From Sphingomonas naasensis (lineage in GTDB: Bacteria; Pseudomonadota; Alphaproteobacteria; Sphingomonadales; Sphingomonadaceae), in the NCBI RefSeq assembly GCF_004792695.1, contig NZ_SRXU01000006.1:62001-126000 (forward strand): 64,000 nucleotides of DNA, given 5' to 3'. The position numbers and the translations under genes were made by a program. Below, in pieces: positions 35,247 through 44,744 of this stretch; within the stretch, counting starts at the first letter, position 1; every line of letters begins with the position of its first letter. Below the pieces are notes generated by a model. It was not told the DNA's origin, made no database searches, and worked only from the letters and a program-made list of their open reading frames with translations.

Positions 35247-36137
35247 ATGGCCTCTCTCAAGGCACTCAAGGTCCGCATCGGCTCGGTGAAGTCGACGCAG
35301 AAGATCACCAAGGCGATGAAGATGGTCGCCGCCGCCAAGCTGCGCCGCGCGCAGGAGGCGGCCGAGGCCGGGCGCCCCTATGCCCAGCGCCTCGAGAGCG
35401 TCGTCGCCAGCCTCGCCTCGAAGGTGACGGTGAGCGAGAGCTCGCCCAAGCTGCTCGCCGGCACCGGCAAGGACCAGGTCCATCTGTTCGTCGTCGCGAC
35501 CTCGGACAAAGGGCTCGCCGGCGCGTTCAACACCAACATCGCTCGTCTCGCCCGCCGCCGCGCGCAGGAGCTGGTCGCGCAGGGCAAGACGGTCAAGTTC
35601 TACACGATCGGCCGCAAGGGCCGCGCGGTGCTCAACCGGCTGTTCCCCAAGGACTTCGTCCATTCGGTCGAGCCGGGTGACCTCGGCAAGCTCGGCTTCG
35701 CCGATGCCCGCGCCTATGCCGACGATCTGATCGCGCGCTACGAGGCCGGCGAGTTCGACGTCGCGCACCTCTTCTACTCGCATTTCAAGTCGGTGCTCAC
35801 CCAGGAGCCGACCGAGCAGCAGATCATCCCGGTCGCGCCGAGCTCGGTCCCCGAGGGCACGCCGGCCAGCACCGCGGCCCCCGCGGCGGTGATCTACGAA
35901 CCCGACGAGGAATCGATCCTCGCCGACCTGCTGCCGCGCAACGTCGCGATCCAGCTCTACCGCGCGATCCGCGAGAATGCGGCGTCCGAGCAGGGCTCGA
36001 AGATGACCGCGATGGACAACGCCACGCGCAACGCGGGCGATCTCATCAAGCGACTGTCGATCCAGTACAACCGCGCCCGCCAGGCCGCGATCACCACCGA
36101 GCTGGTGGAAATCATTTCGGGCGCCGAAGCGCTCTAA
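35247..36137 (+). CDS. atpG: ATP synthase F1 gamma subunit
   Basis: 296 residues. N-terminus MASLKALKVRIGSVKSTQKI then TKAMKMVAAAKLRRAQ and C-terminus ASEQGSKMTAMDNATRNAGD then LIKRLSIQYNRARQAAITTE are the two conserved helices of the central rotor shaft; SDKGLAGAFN is also diagnostic. Fourth-quarter residues (VPEGTPASTAAPAAVIYEPD) are a usual variable insertion. Confidence 0.97.
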   Translation: MASLKALKVRIGSVKSTQKITKAMKMVAAAKLRRAQEAAEAGRPYAQRLESVVASLASKVTVSESSPKLLAGTGKDQVHLFVVATSDKGLAGAFNTNIARLARRRAQELVAQGKTVKFYTIGRKGRAVLNRLFPKDFVHSVEPGDLGKLGFADARAYADDLIARYEAGEFDVAHLFYSHFKSVLTQEPTEQQIIPVAPSSVPEGTPASTAAPAAVIYEPDEESILADLLPRNVAIQLYRAIRENAASEQGSKMTAMDNATRNAGDLIKRLSIQYNRARQAAITTELVEIISGAEAL

Positions 36138-37634
<1,497 letters not shown>

Positions 37635-37639
37635 ACCCC

Positions 37640-38170
37640 GTGATCGGCCGGATTGCTTTCGCCGCCGCCGCGCTGCTGGTTGCCCCAGCCGCGACGGCGC
37701 AGAGCATTCCCGGCACGGTCGAGGGGATCGTGGGCGATCTCGCTTACGGCTATTGCCCGATGTACCTCGCCGGCGAGTTTCCGCTGGTGGGCAACGATCA
37801 GCTCAAGAAGCTCGGATTCACCGGGGCTCCCAATTCGACATCGAGCCCGGGCGTAGGTTCGTTGACGTTCGTCTCGCAGAAGCGCGACGGGATCACGATA
37901 ACCTTCGGCGGGGTTCCCGATCAGCTCTGTCAGATCAACATCGTCGGCCCCGGCGCTCCCTCCGTGCTCGAAAAGGTGCGCGCCAAGCTTTCGCTGCTGC
38001 CCTATGACTTCAAGCCTGACCCGGCCAACTCCGGTACCCAGGCGAACGGCTCGGCCGAGCAGCTCGTGGCCAAGGTCGATGACAAGACGGTGCTGCGGGT
38101 CGCATTCATCCGCACCACGGTCGAGGGATCGCCAACCACGAGCATCATGCTCTATTTCATGGATCAATAA
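37640..38170 (+). CDS. Secreted hypothetical protein inserted in the atp operon
   Basis: 176 residues from GTG 37640, five bases after the atpD stop and one base before the atpC start codon, so it is almost surely translated from the atp messenger. Signal peptide [20 protein letters not shown]. The mature part ([40 protein letters not shown] then [13 protein letters not shown]) looks beta-rich with two Cys in similar contexts that may pair. I recognise no family. It has no evident role in ATP synthesis and is an unusual interruption of atpD-atpC. Confidence 0.75.
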   Translation: MIGRIAFAAAALLVAPAATAQSIPGTVEGIVGDLAYGYCPMYLAGEFPLVGNDQLKKLGFTGAPNSTSSPGVGSLTFVSQKRDGITITFGGVPDQLCQINIVGPGAPSVLEKVRAKLSLLPYDFKPDPANSGTQANGSAEQLVAKVDDKTVLRVAFIRTTVEGSPTTSIMLYFMDQ

Positions 38171-38171
38171 G

Positions 38172-38426
38172 ATGTCGCTGCACTTCGAACTCGTCACTCC
38201 CGAACGCCTCGTCCGCTCCGAGGACGTGCACATGGTCGTCGTGCCCGGCACCGAGGGCGATTTCGGCGTGCTCGAAGGGCATGCCCCGCTGATGTCGACG
38301 ATCCGCGACGGCAATCTCGAAATCTACAAGAGCGGCGCCTCGACGCCCGAGACGATCCGCATCGAGGGCGGCTTCGCCGAGGTCAACGAGCGCGGTCTGA
38401 CCGTGCTCGCCGAAAAGGCCGAGTAA
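38172..38426 (+). CDS. atpC: ATP synthase F1 epsilon subunit
   Basis: 84 residues from ATG 38172, one base after the preceding stop. [20 protein letters not shown] then [20 protein letters not shown] are the N-terminal beta-sandwich signature. The C-terminal helical hairpin is missing, as in many alphaproteobacteria, where epsilon is short and regulation is done by zeta. Last gene of the F1 cluster. Confidence 0.95.
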   Translation: MSLHFELVTPERLVRSEDVHMVVVPGTEGDFGVLEGHAPLMSTIRDGNLEIYKSGASTPETIRIEGGFAEVNERGLTVLAEKAE

Positions 38427-38429
38427 TCT

Positions 38430-38456
38430 TCACCCCGGCGAAAACCGGGATGACGA
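38430..38456. repeat. Minimal REP-like hairpin after atpC
   Basis: TTCACCCCGGCGAAAACCGG then GATGACG: a short stem CCCGGC..CCGGGA like the ends of the 35154 repeat. It occupies the gap between the convergent atpC and DUF6265 genes and could end the atp transcript. Confidence 0.55.
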
Positions 38457-38457
38457 C

Positions 38458-38886
38458 CTATTTGACCCGCTGGAAGCGCCACCGCCTCGCCTGGCTGCCA
38501 TCGGCCAGCGATATCTCCGCGAGCAAGGCCTCCCCCTCCCGCCAATAGCGCACGCGCTGCGGATAATCGTGGGTCGCGTCCTCGAACGTCACCGAACGCG
38601 CTGCGGCGTCGAGCTTCACCGCGCGGAAATCGGCAGGCGGCTGGTTCGCGGGCTCGGCGTGAAAGACCACCCCGGAGTCGCTGATCAGGATCGTCATGGC
38701 CTCGTTGGCCGTGACCTTTCCCGCCTTTTCGCTAGTGCCCGTGCCCCGCATCGCGCCGCCCTGCATCGGCGCCCAGTTTTCGCAAGTGACCCCACCATTC
38801 TTCGGCTCCGTGCACCAATGCCCGACCAGCCAGCCGAGATCGGGGGTCTGCGCATCAAACAGCAGGGGCGCCAGAAACAACAGCAT
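38458..38886 (-). CDS. DUF6265-type secreted protein
   Basis: 142 residues from ATG 38886, with GAGG upstream, starting with a short hydrophobic leader MLLFLAPLLFDAQTPDLGWL. The motif LGWLVGHWCTEPKNGGVTCE then NWAPMQGGAMRGTG is the L-x-W-L-x-G-x-W / W-x-P-x-G-G-x-M-x-G pattern of DUF6265, a lipocalin-like beta-barrel family of unknown role. The end VTFEDATHDYPQRVRYWREG also fits. Probably periplasmic. Confidence 0.75.
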   Translation of the reverse strand: MLLFLAPLLFDAQTPDLGWLVGHWCTEPKNGGVTCENWAPMQGGAMRGTGTSEKAGKVTANEAMTILISDSGVVFHAEPANQPPADFRAVKLDAAARSVTFEDATHDYPQRVRYWREGEALLAEISLADGSQARRWRFQRVK

Positions 38887-38943
38887 GACGGACCTCGCGG
38901 GTAATTGCCCAAGCGTCCCACAGCCGCGCCTCCGACGCAACGC

Positions 38944-38964
38944 GCGGCGACGTGACGTCGCCGC
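38944..38964. promoter_or_regulatory. 21-bp palindrome in the divergent gap before cpaF
   Basis: GCGGCGACGT, one central G, then the exact reverse complement ACGTCGCCGC. It lies 58 bp upstream of the DUF6265 start and 74 bp before the cpaF start. GC-rich, so a chance hairpin is possible; an operator is the more interesting reading. Confidence 0.4.
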
Positions 38965-39037
38965 AGCCGATTTGGTTAGGCAATTCTAAAGCCTTGGCGG
39001 CTAAGCCTGCCCCCCTACCGGGAATACAGGTTAGTCG

Positions 39038-40597
39038 ATGAGCGCTTTCGGACGACGCAACGGAATGGGTGGCGGACCAGCAGGCGGGCGGCCGGCGTTC
39101 GGCGTCGCGCGGCCGATGCAGGGCCCCGGGCCCAATCCGCGCCCGTCGGAACCGCCGCTCGGCGGCGAGCAATTCCCGCCGATCAACAGCGTTCCGCTTC
39201 CCGGCGCCGCCACGCCCGATCCGATGGCCGAGCGCGATCCCGCGGGTCCCAGCGCCGCCAGCAGCGATGCGATGCAGCGCCTCGCCGATCGCCAGGCATT
39301 GTCGGGAGACGCGGGCAATTCGCGCGTCGAAGGCTTCGAGGCGTCGATCCATCGCATCAAGGAGCAGGTGCTGCCGCGTCTGCTCGAGCGCGTCGATCCA
39401 GAGGCCGCGGCGACGCTGTCCAAGGACGAGCTCGCCGAGGAATTCCGCCCGATCATCGGCGAAGTGCTCGCCGAGCTGAAGCTCACGCTCAATCGCCGCG
39501 AACAGTTCGCGCTCGAAAAGGTGCTGGTCGACGAGTTGCTCGGCCTCGGGCCGCTCGAGGAGCTGCTCGCCGATCCCGCGGTCAGCGACATCATGGTCAA
39601 CGGCCCCGAGCAGACCTATGTCGAGCGCAAGGGCAAGCTCGAACTCGCCAACATCCAGTTCCGCGACGAGGAGCATCTGTTCCAGATCGCGCAGCGCATC
39701 TGCAACTCGGTCGGCCGTCGCGTCGACCAGACCACGCCGCTCGCCGACGCCCGTCTCAAGGACGGCAGCCGCGTCAACGTGATCGTGCCGCCGCTGTCGC
39801 TGCGCGGCACCGCGATCTCGATTCGTAAATTCTCGGCCAAGCCGATCACCATCGACATGATGGCGGGCTTCGGCTCGATGAGCACCAAGATGGCCACCGC
39901 GCTCAAGGTCGCGGGCGCCAGCCGCTTCAACATCGTCATCTCGGGCGGTACCGGCTCGGGCAAGACGACGATGCTCAATGCCCTGTCGAAGATGATCGAC
40001 CCGGGCGAGCGCGTGCTGACGATCGAGGACGCCGCCGAACTCCGGCTGCAGCAGCCGCACTGGCTGCCGCTCGAAACGCGTCCGCCGAACCTCGAAGGCC
40101 AGGGCGAGATCACCATCCGCGATCTCGTGAAGAACGCGCTGCGTATGCGCCCGGATCGCATCATCCTCGGCGAAATCCGCGGCAGCGAGTGTTTCGATCT
40201 GCTCGCCGCGATGAACACCGGCCATGACGGCTCGATGTGCACGCTCCACTCCAACTCCCCGCGCGAATGCCTGGGTCGTATGGAGAACATGGTGATGATG
40301 GGCGACATCAAGATGCCCAAGGAAGCGATCTCGCGTCAGATCGCCGACTCGGTCGATCTGATCGTCCAGGTCAAGCGCCTGCGCGACGGTTCGCGGCGCG
40401 TGACCAACATCACCGAAGTGATCGGCATGGAAGGCCCGGTGATCGTCACCCAGGAGCTGTTCAAGTTCGAGTATCTCGACGAGTCGGCCGACGGCAAGAT
40501 CATCGGCGAATATCGTTCGATGGGCCTGCGCCCCTACACGCTCGACAAGGCCAAGCAGTACGGCTTCGACCAGGCGATGCTCGAGGCGTGCCTCTGA
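39038..40597 (+). CDS. cpaF: CpaF/TadA-type secretion ATPase
   Basis: 519 residues. An unusually Gly/Pro-rich disordered N-terminus of about 90 residues is followed by the secretion-NTPase domain: LLGLGPLEELLADPAVSDIM, VIVPPLSLRGTAISIRKF, Walker A GGTGSGKTTMLNAL, the Asp box TIEDAAELRL, MRPDRIILGEIRGSECFDLL and AAMNTGHDGSMCTLHSNSP. CpaF drives Flp/Tad pilus assembly. Here none of the other tad/cpa genes is present on either side; its neighbours are atpC and an aspartic protease, so it works with partners encoded elsewhere or has a separate job. Confidence 0.92.
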   Translation: MSAFGRRNGMGGGPAGGRPAFGVARPMQGPGPNPRPSEPPLGGEQFPPINSVPLPGAATPDPMAERDPAGPSAASSDAMQRLADRQALSGDAGNSRVEGFEASIHRIKEQVLPRLLERVDPEAAATLSKDELAEEFRPIIGEVLAELKLTLNRREQFALEKVLVDELLGLGPLEELLADPAVSDIMVNGPEQTYVERKGKLELANIQFRDEEHLFQIAQRICNSVGRRVDQTTPLADARLKDGSRVNVIVPPLSLRGTAISIRKFSAKPITIDMMAGFGSMSTKMATALKVAGASRFNIVISGGTGSGKTTMLNALSKMIDPGERVLTIEDAAELRLQQPHWLPLETRPPNLEGQGEITIRDLVKNALRMRPDRIILGEIRGSECFDLLAAMNTGHDGSMCTLHSNSPRECLGRMENMVMMGDIKMPKEAISRQIADSVDLIVQVKRLRDGSRRVTNITEVIGMEGPVIVTQELFKFEYLDESADGKIIGEYRSMGLRPYTLDKAKQYGFDQAMLEACL

Positions 40598-40658
40598 TCG
40601 CGCGATAGTGGACGGGTCCGCGATTTCGGCGCGGGCGATTTGGCATTAGACCAGGCAG

Positions 40659-41801
40659 GTGCTCGCTCTTCTCGCTCCCGCCGTCGCGCTCGTCCAGCCG
40701 CAGGTCGCGACCGTGCTCGCGCCCGACACCGAGGCGCGCTGGGTCGATTTCCAGCTGACCCCGTACAACCAGATCCGCTTCCCGATCGAGCTCGACGGCC
40801 ACACCGCCTGGGCGATCCTCGACACCGGGCTCAGCGACTCCATCGTCACCAGCGCGTTCGCGCGCACCGCGGGGCTCGCGCCGACTCGCCGCCAGCGCGC
40901 GATGGCGATCGGCGGCGGAGTCGAGGTGGCTTGGGCGGGGACGCGCTCGGTCCGCTTCGGCGGGCTCATCCGCAGCGGCGGCCGGATCGGCATCTCCGAT
41001 CCCGCCGGCGGAATCCGCTTCGGCGCGGACGTGCTGGTCGGCGCCGACATCCTCAGCTGCTGCGCGCTCGACATCGACTATGATTCGCGCCGCTTCCGCA
41101 TCCTGTCGAGCGGGCGGATGCCATTCACGGGCAGCACCGCACCGTTGCGGCGGCGCAGCCCCAACGGCGTCTATCAATCCGAAGTGACGCTGCGCGACAC
41201 GGTGCTGCGCCCGATCATCGTCGACACCGGCGACGGCGGCGCGCTGACGCTGAGCCGCGCGGCCTGGGCCTCGACCGGCTATCGCGACGCGCGGATCACC
41301 ACCACGCTGGGCTGGGGCATGGGCGGCGCGGTGGTCACCGATACGCTGGTGACCCCCGCCTTCGCGCTGGCCGGGCTCGCGCCGCACGAGGCCGAGATCC
41401 GCATCGAAGGCGATGGCGGCTTCTCGGCGATGGTCGGCGCCGCCGGAAGGCTCGGCACCGGCATGCTGCAGCGCTACCGCGTGCTGCTCGACCCGCGCGC
41501 CGGCCGGATGATCCTCCAGCCCGGCAAGGCCATCGCCGCGCCCGTCCTGCGCTCGACCAGCGGGCTTCTGGTCGAGTTCACCGGCAAGGCGTTGCGCGTC
41601 GTCCATGTGATGCGCGGCTCGCCCGCCGCGGCGGGCGCGTGGCAGGCCGGCGACGAGATCTGCGCGGCCGACGGGATTCCGGTGACCGAAGACGTGCGCG
41701 ACGGGGCGATCGAATGGACGATCGGCGCCCCGGGCCGGACGGTGCGCATCGAACTCTGCGACGGCAGCGCGCGCAGCCTGACGCTCGCCGGCTTCTACTG
41801 A
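40659..41801 (+). CDS. Retropepsin-like aspartic protease with C-terminal PDZ domain
   Basis: 380 residues from GTG 40659. Signal-like start MLALLAPAVALVQPQVATVL. Two aspartic-protease half domains in one chain: Asp55 in WAILDTGLSDSIV and Asp189 in IIVDTGDGGALTLS, each the DTG motif, with GADILSCCALDIDYDSRRFR between them. A PDZ domain follows (VVHVMRGSPAAAGAWQAGDE then ICAADGIPVTE). Bacterial proteins of this build are periplasmic; retropepsins usually work as dimers, and a tandem DTG chain could be self-sufficient. Substrate unknown. Confidence 0.78.
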   Translation: MLALLAPAVALVQPQVATVLAPDTEARWVDFQLTPYNQIRFPIELDGHTAWAILDTGLSDSIVTSAFARTAGLAPTRRQRAMAIGGGVEVAWAGTRSVRFGGLIRSGGRIGISDPAGGIRFGADVLVGADILSCCALDIDYDSRRFRILSSGRMPFTGSTAPLRRRSPNGVYQSEVTLRDTVLRPIIVDTGDGGALTLSRAAWASTGYRDARITTTLGWGMGGAVVTDTLVTPAFALAGLAPHEAEIRIEGDGGFSAMVGAAGRLGTGMLQRYRVLLDPRAGRMILQPGKAIAAPVLRSTSGLLVEFTGKALRVVHVMRGSPAAAGAWQAGDEICAADGIPVTEDVRDGAIEWTIGAPGRTVRIELCDGSARSLTLAGFY

Positions 41802-41986
41802 CGCAGATTGAGCGCGACGCTGGCGAGGATCATCGCGGCGAGGATCGCGAGGACCTGGATCAGCGTCCACGGCATGAAGCCGACATGATCCATGTTGCGC
41901 CGCCCCCGCCGGCGGTGCTCGCCAAAGCCACTGGCTATCGCGACTGCGACCGCAGCCGCCGCACCGCCCCATAATTGTTGTTGCAT
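41795..41986 (-). CDS. Small two-span membrane protein
   Basis: 63 residues from ATG 41986 (ATG 42007 would add seven). Reads MQQQLWGGAAAAVAVAIASG, a basic linker FGEHRRRGRRNMDH and a second helix TLIQVLAILAAMILASVALN. Two hydrophobic helices joined by a short Arg-rich loop. A GGAG lies 13 bases before the start. It overlaps the end of the aspartic protease gene by seven bases in convergent direction and diverges from the methyltransferase gene. No family recognised. Confidence 0.55.
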   Translation of the reverse strand: MQQQLWGGAAAAVAVAIASGFGEHRRRGRRNMDHVGFMPWTLIQVLAILAAMILASVALNLRQ

Positions 41987-42035
41987 CGTTCCGAAAAACT
42001 CCCACATGCGAAACGCATCTAGGCAAGGAATCGCC

Positions 42036-42851
42036 ATGCGCCAGACCCTGACCGTGCTCGCCCTCCTCACCACCGCCGTCGCGGTGGCCAGCGTCGCCGC
42101 CGGGGAGCCGCGCAACCAGCGCCACACGCTCCAGGACGCCGTCGCCGCGAGCAGCCGCGCGCCGGCCAACGTCGCGCGCGACAAATATCGCCATCCGACC
42201 GAGACGCTGAGCTTCTTCGGCGTGAAACCCGGCGACACGGTGGTCGAGATCTGGCCGGGCGGCGGCTGGTACACCGAGATTCTGGGGCCGCTGACCGCCG
42301 GCAAGGGAACGCTCTACGCCGCGGCGCCGTGGCCGAACGGCGTCAAGGGCGCACAGACACTGCAGGCGAAGGACGCGGCGGCCTATGGCCATCTCAAATT
42401 CGCCGCCTTCCCCTGGGCCGAGGGCCAGCCCAAGGTGCCCGACGGCAGCGCCGACGTCGTGCTCACCTTCCGCAACGTCCATAACTGGCGGATGGGCTAT
42501 CAGCGCGACGGGCAGGATTATTCGGCCGAAGCGTTCCAGCAGATGTACAAGATGCTCAAGCCCGGCGGGGTGCTCGGCATCGAGGACCATCGCCTGCCCG
42601 AAAGCGCCAGCGACGAACGCGAGAAGAGCAGCGGTTACATCAAGGTGTCGACCGTCCGCCGCCTCGCCGAGCAGGCGGGCTTCCAGTTCGTCGCGGCATC
42701 CGAGGTCAACGCCAATCCCAAGGACAGCGCGGACTGGAAGGACGGGGTGTGGACGCTGCCGCCGACCTATCGGCTCAAGGACGTCGATCGCGCCAAATAT
42801 GAAGCGATCGGCGAGAGCGACCGGATGACGCTAAAGTTCAGGAAGCCCTGA
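42036..42851 (+). CDS. Exported SAM-dependent methyltransferase-fold protein
   Basis: 271 residues from ATG 42036, with AAGGAA upstream. Signal peptide MRQTLTVLALLTTAVAVASV. The core has GVKPGDTVVEIWPGGGWYTE (motif I), DGSADVVLTFRNVHNW (motif IV region) and MYKMLKPGGVLGIEDHRLPE (post-II). The fold is Rossmann-type, but a periplasmic methyltransferase is unusual because SAM is cytoplasmic; motif I has WPGGG instead of the usual G-x-G-x-G. Similar exported proteins are common in proteobacteria and of unknown activity. Confidence 0.8.
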   Translation: MRQTLTVLALLTTAVAVASVAAGEPRNQRHTLQDAVAASSRAPANVARDKYRHPTETLSFFGVKPGDTVVEIWPGGGWYTEILGPLTAGKGTLYAAAPWPNGVKGAQTLQAKDAAAYGHLKFAAFPWAEGQPKVPDGSADVVLTFRNVHNWRMGYQRDGQDYSAEAFQQMYKMLKPGGVLGIEDHRLPESASDEREKSSGYIKVSTVRRLAEQAGFQFVAASEVNANPKDSADWKDGVWTLPPTYRLKDVDRAKYEAIGESDRMTLKFRKP

Positions 42852-42917
42852 ATATTTTTGTTGCGGCAGCGAAATACTCCACGCTCCGTTAACCAGTGAC
42901 GGTTAGAAATCGGGTCC

Positions 42918-43982
42918 GTGCCACGCCGGATCCGCTCCTTGCTTTCCGTCCTCCGCGACGAGGTCGACAGCTTCGCCAGCACGAGCGAGGAAATCGCCGC
43001 GCGCACCAATCTTCTCGCGCTCAATGCCGCGATCGAGGCGGCGCGATCGGGCGAGGCGGGCCGCGGCTTCTCGGTGGTCGCGCAGGAAGTGAAGGCGCTC
43101 GCCCAGCAGGCGCGCCACGCCAGCCTCGAATTCCGCTCCGAAGTGCGCGAGCGGCTCGCGATGGGCGCCGGGATCGCCGACGAGATGGTCGGCGAGATCG
43201 AGGGCACCCGCCTCGTCGAGCTCGCCCAGGCGCTGATCCAGAACGTCACGCGCCATCTCTACGGTCGCAGCGTCGACCTGCGGCTGATGGCGTCCGATTC
43301 CGAAGTCGTGGCGGCGACGCTCGACCCGAGCCCCGAGAATATCGCCGCGGCGCAGGCCCGGCTCGCGCTGTTCGCCGAGACCTCGCCTTATTATCTCAAC
43401 GCCTTCGTCGCCGACCGCGACGGCCGCATCATCATCTCGTCCGATCCGCATGCGCGCGTCCGCCAGACCAATGTCGCCAACGCGCCGCAATTCCTCAAGG
43501 CGATGGGCAGCAGCCATCGCGATCAGTGGTTCACCGACGAGGTCTGGCAGAATCCGTGGTCCGATCACCGCGCGGTGCTCGTCTTCGTCACCGGCATCCG
43601 CCCGCGCGGCAACGAAGGCCGTCCCGCGGGCGTCTTCTATGTCGAGTTCGACTGGGAAGGCCGCATCCCCGCGATCATCTCCGACCGCTCGCTGTTCGGC
43701 GAGAAGGAATGGGGCCGCACCCGCATCGCGATCGTCGACGAGGCGGCGCGGATCGTCGCGGACTCATCGGGCGGGGCACGATTCGGCGAGACCATCGCGC
43801 TGCCCGCCAAGGCCGTCCGCGGCGCAGAAGCGCGCGCCGACACCACGATCGCCTATGCCACCGCGGCCAGCTATCACGGCTTCGACGGGCTCGGGCTGCG
43901 CTGCATCATCGAGCAGAAGATGATCAGCCTCGAAGAGATCCAGGCCGCGCTGGGGGGATTCGGGGCGCGGAAGATCCCCTAG
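42918..43982 (+). CDS. Soluble receptor-like protein: MCP signalling tip followed by a cache-like domain
   Basis: 354 residues from GTG 42918, no membrane segment. Residues about 22-65 ([20 protein letters not shown] then [20 protein letters not shown]) are the conserved hairpin tip of methyl-accepting chemotaxis proteins that contacts CheA and CheW. It is followed by a helical linker ([20 protein letters not shown]) and then a double-cache-like alpha/beta sensor: [76 protein letters not shown]. The usual order is reversed and the helical arms are very short. Likely a cytoplasmic chemotaxis or Che-like signalling input; ligand unknown. Only 66 bp separate it from the methyltransferase stop. 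Confidence 0.75.
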   Translation: MPRRIRSLLSVLRDEVDSFASTSEEIAARTNLLALNAAIEAARSGEAGRGFSVVAQEVKALAQQARHASLEFRSEVRERLAMGAGIADEMVGEIEGTRLVELAQALIQNVTRHLYGRSVDLRLMASDSEVVAATLDPSPENIAAAQARLALFAETSPYYLNAFVADRDGRIIISSDPHARVRQTNVANAPQFLKAMGSSHRDQWFTDEVWQNPWSDHRAVLVFVTGIRPRGNEGRPAGVFYVEFDWEGRIPAIISDRSLFGEKEWGRTRIAIVDEAARIVADSSGGARFGETIALPAKAVRGAEARADTTIAYATAASYHGFDGLGLRCIIEQKMISLEEIQAALGGFGARKIP

Positions 43983-43987
43983 TCCCG

Positions 43988-44150
43988 TTCCCTCTCCCGT
44001 CGGGAGAGGGTTGCGCAGACTTGGGTCGCGCACTTCTGCGCGACGCTAGTCGGAGCTGGGTGAGGGGATCACCCTATCGATAGCGGGATACCCTCACCTA
44101 GCTTCGCTAAGGCAGCAAGCTGCCAAGCTGCGCTACCTCTCCCATAGGGA
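43988..44150. repeat. Palindromic intergenic repeat of a second type (convergent gap receptor / phaR)
   Basis: Contains the hairpin CCCTCTCCCGTCGGGAGAGG, then GGTGAGGGGATCACC and the inverted pair AGCTGGGTGAGGG / CCCTCACCTAGCT, ending in CTCTCCCATAGGGAG. Different sequence from copies A-E but the same site preference. No gene between 43983 and 44163. Confidence 0.65.
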
Positions 44151-44163
44151 GCGGAAGATAAGG

Positions 44164-44730
44164 CTACTTTCCCAGCTTCTCGATCTTGTCCTGCAGCCGG
44201 GCCAGCTCGGCCTTGAGCGCGGCGACATCGTCGCCGGCCTCGGCGGTCGCGGCAGGCCTGGCCGCCGGTGCCGCGCCCGCAGCCGCACCCGGCTTGAACG
44301 CCTCGGCCGCCGCCTCGAACATCGCCATGTTGCGCTTGGCGATCTCGGCGAAGGGCGAGTTGGCGAAGGCGCCCTCGACCGCCGACTTGAACTGTTCCTG
44401 GTTGCGGCGGAAGCTGTCCATCGACGCTTCGAGATAGCCCGGCACCATCGCCTGCATCGAATCGCCGTAGAGCGAGATCAGCTGGCGCAGGAAATTGACC
44501 GGCAGCATCGATGCGCCGCGGGCTTCCTCTTCCATGATGATCTGGGTGAGGACGTTGTGCGTGATGTCCTCGTCGGTCTTGGCGTCGACGACCTTGAAGT
44601 CGCGCCCCTCGCGCGTCATCGCGGCGAGATGGTCGAGCGTGATGTAGGACGAGGTTTCGGTATTGTAGAGCCGCCGGTTCGCGTATTTCTTGATGATCAC
44701 CGGACCCGAGCCCGCAGCAGCCTTCTTCAT
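44164..44730 (-). CDS. phaR: Polyhydroxyalkanoate synthesis repressor PhaR
   Basis: 188 residues from ATG 44730. The N-terminal DNA-binding domain reads VIIKKYANRRLYNTETSSYI, TLDHLAAMTREGRDFKVVDA and then KTDEDITHNVLTQIIMEEE, the PHB_acc_N signature; a second PHB-accumulation domain follows (PVNFLRQLISLYGDSMQAMV), and the end is coiled coil (DVAALKAELARLQDKIEKLG). PhaR binds PHB granules and represses phasin and pha genes. Its start codon is only 14 bp from that of the divergent PhaC-like gene, so the promoter region is shared. Confidence 0.93.
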   Translation of the reverse strand: MKKAAAGSGPVIIKKYANRRLYNTETSSYITLDHLAAMTREGRDFKVVDAKTDEDITHNVLTQIIMEEEARGASMLPVNFLRQLISLYGDSMQAMVPGYLEASMDSFRRNQEQFKSAVEGAFANSPFAEIAKRNMAMFEAAAEAFKPGAAAGAAPAARPAATAEAGDDVAALKAELARLQDKIEKLGK

Positions 44731-44744
44731 GGACACCCCCGCGC

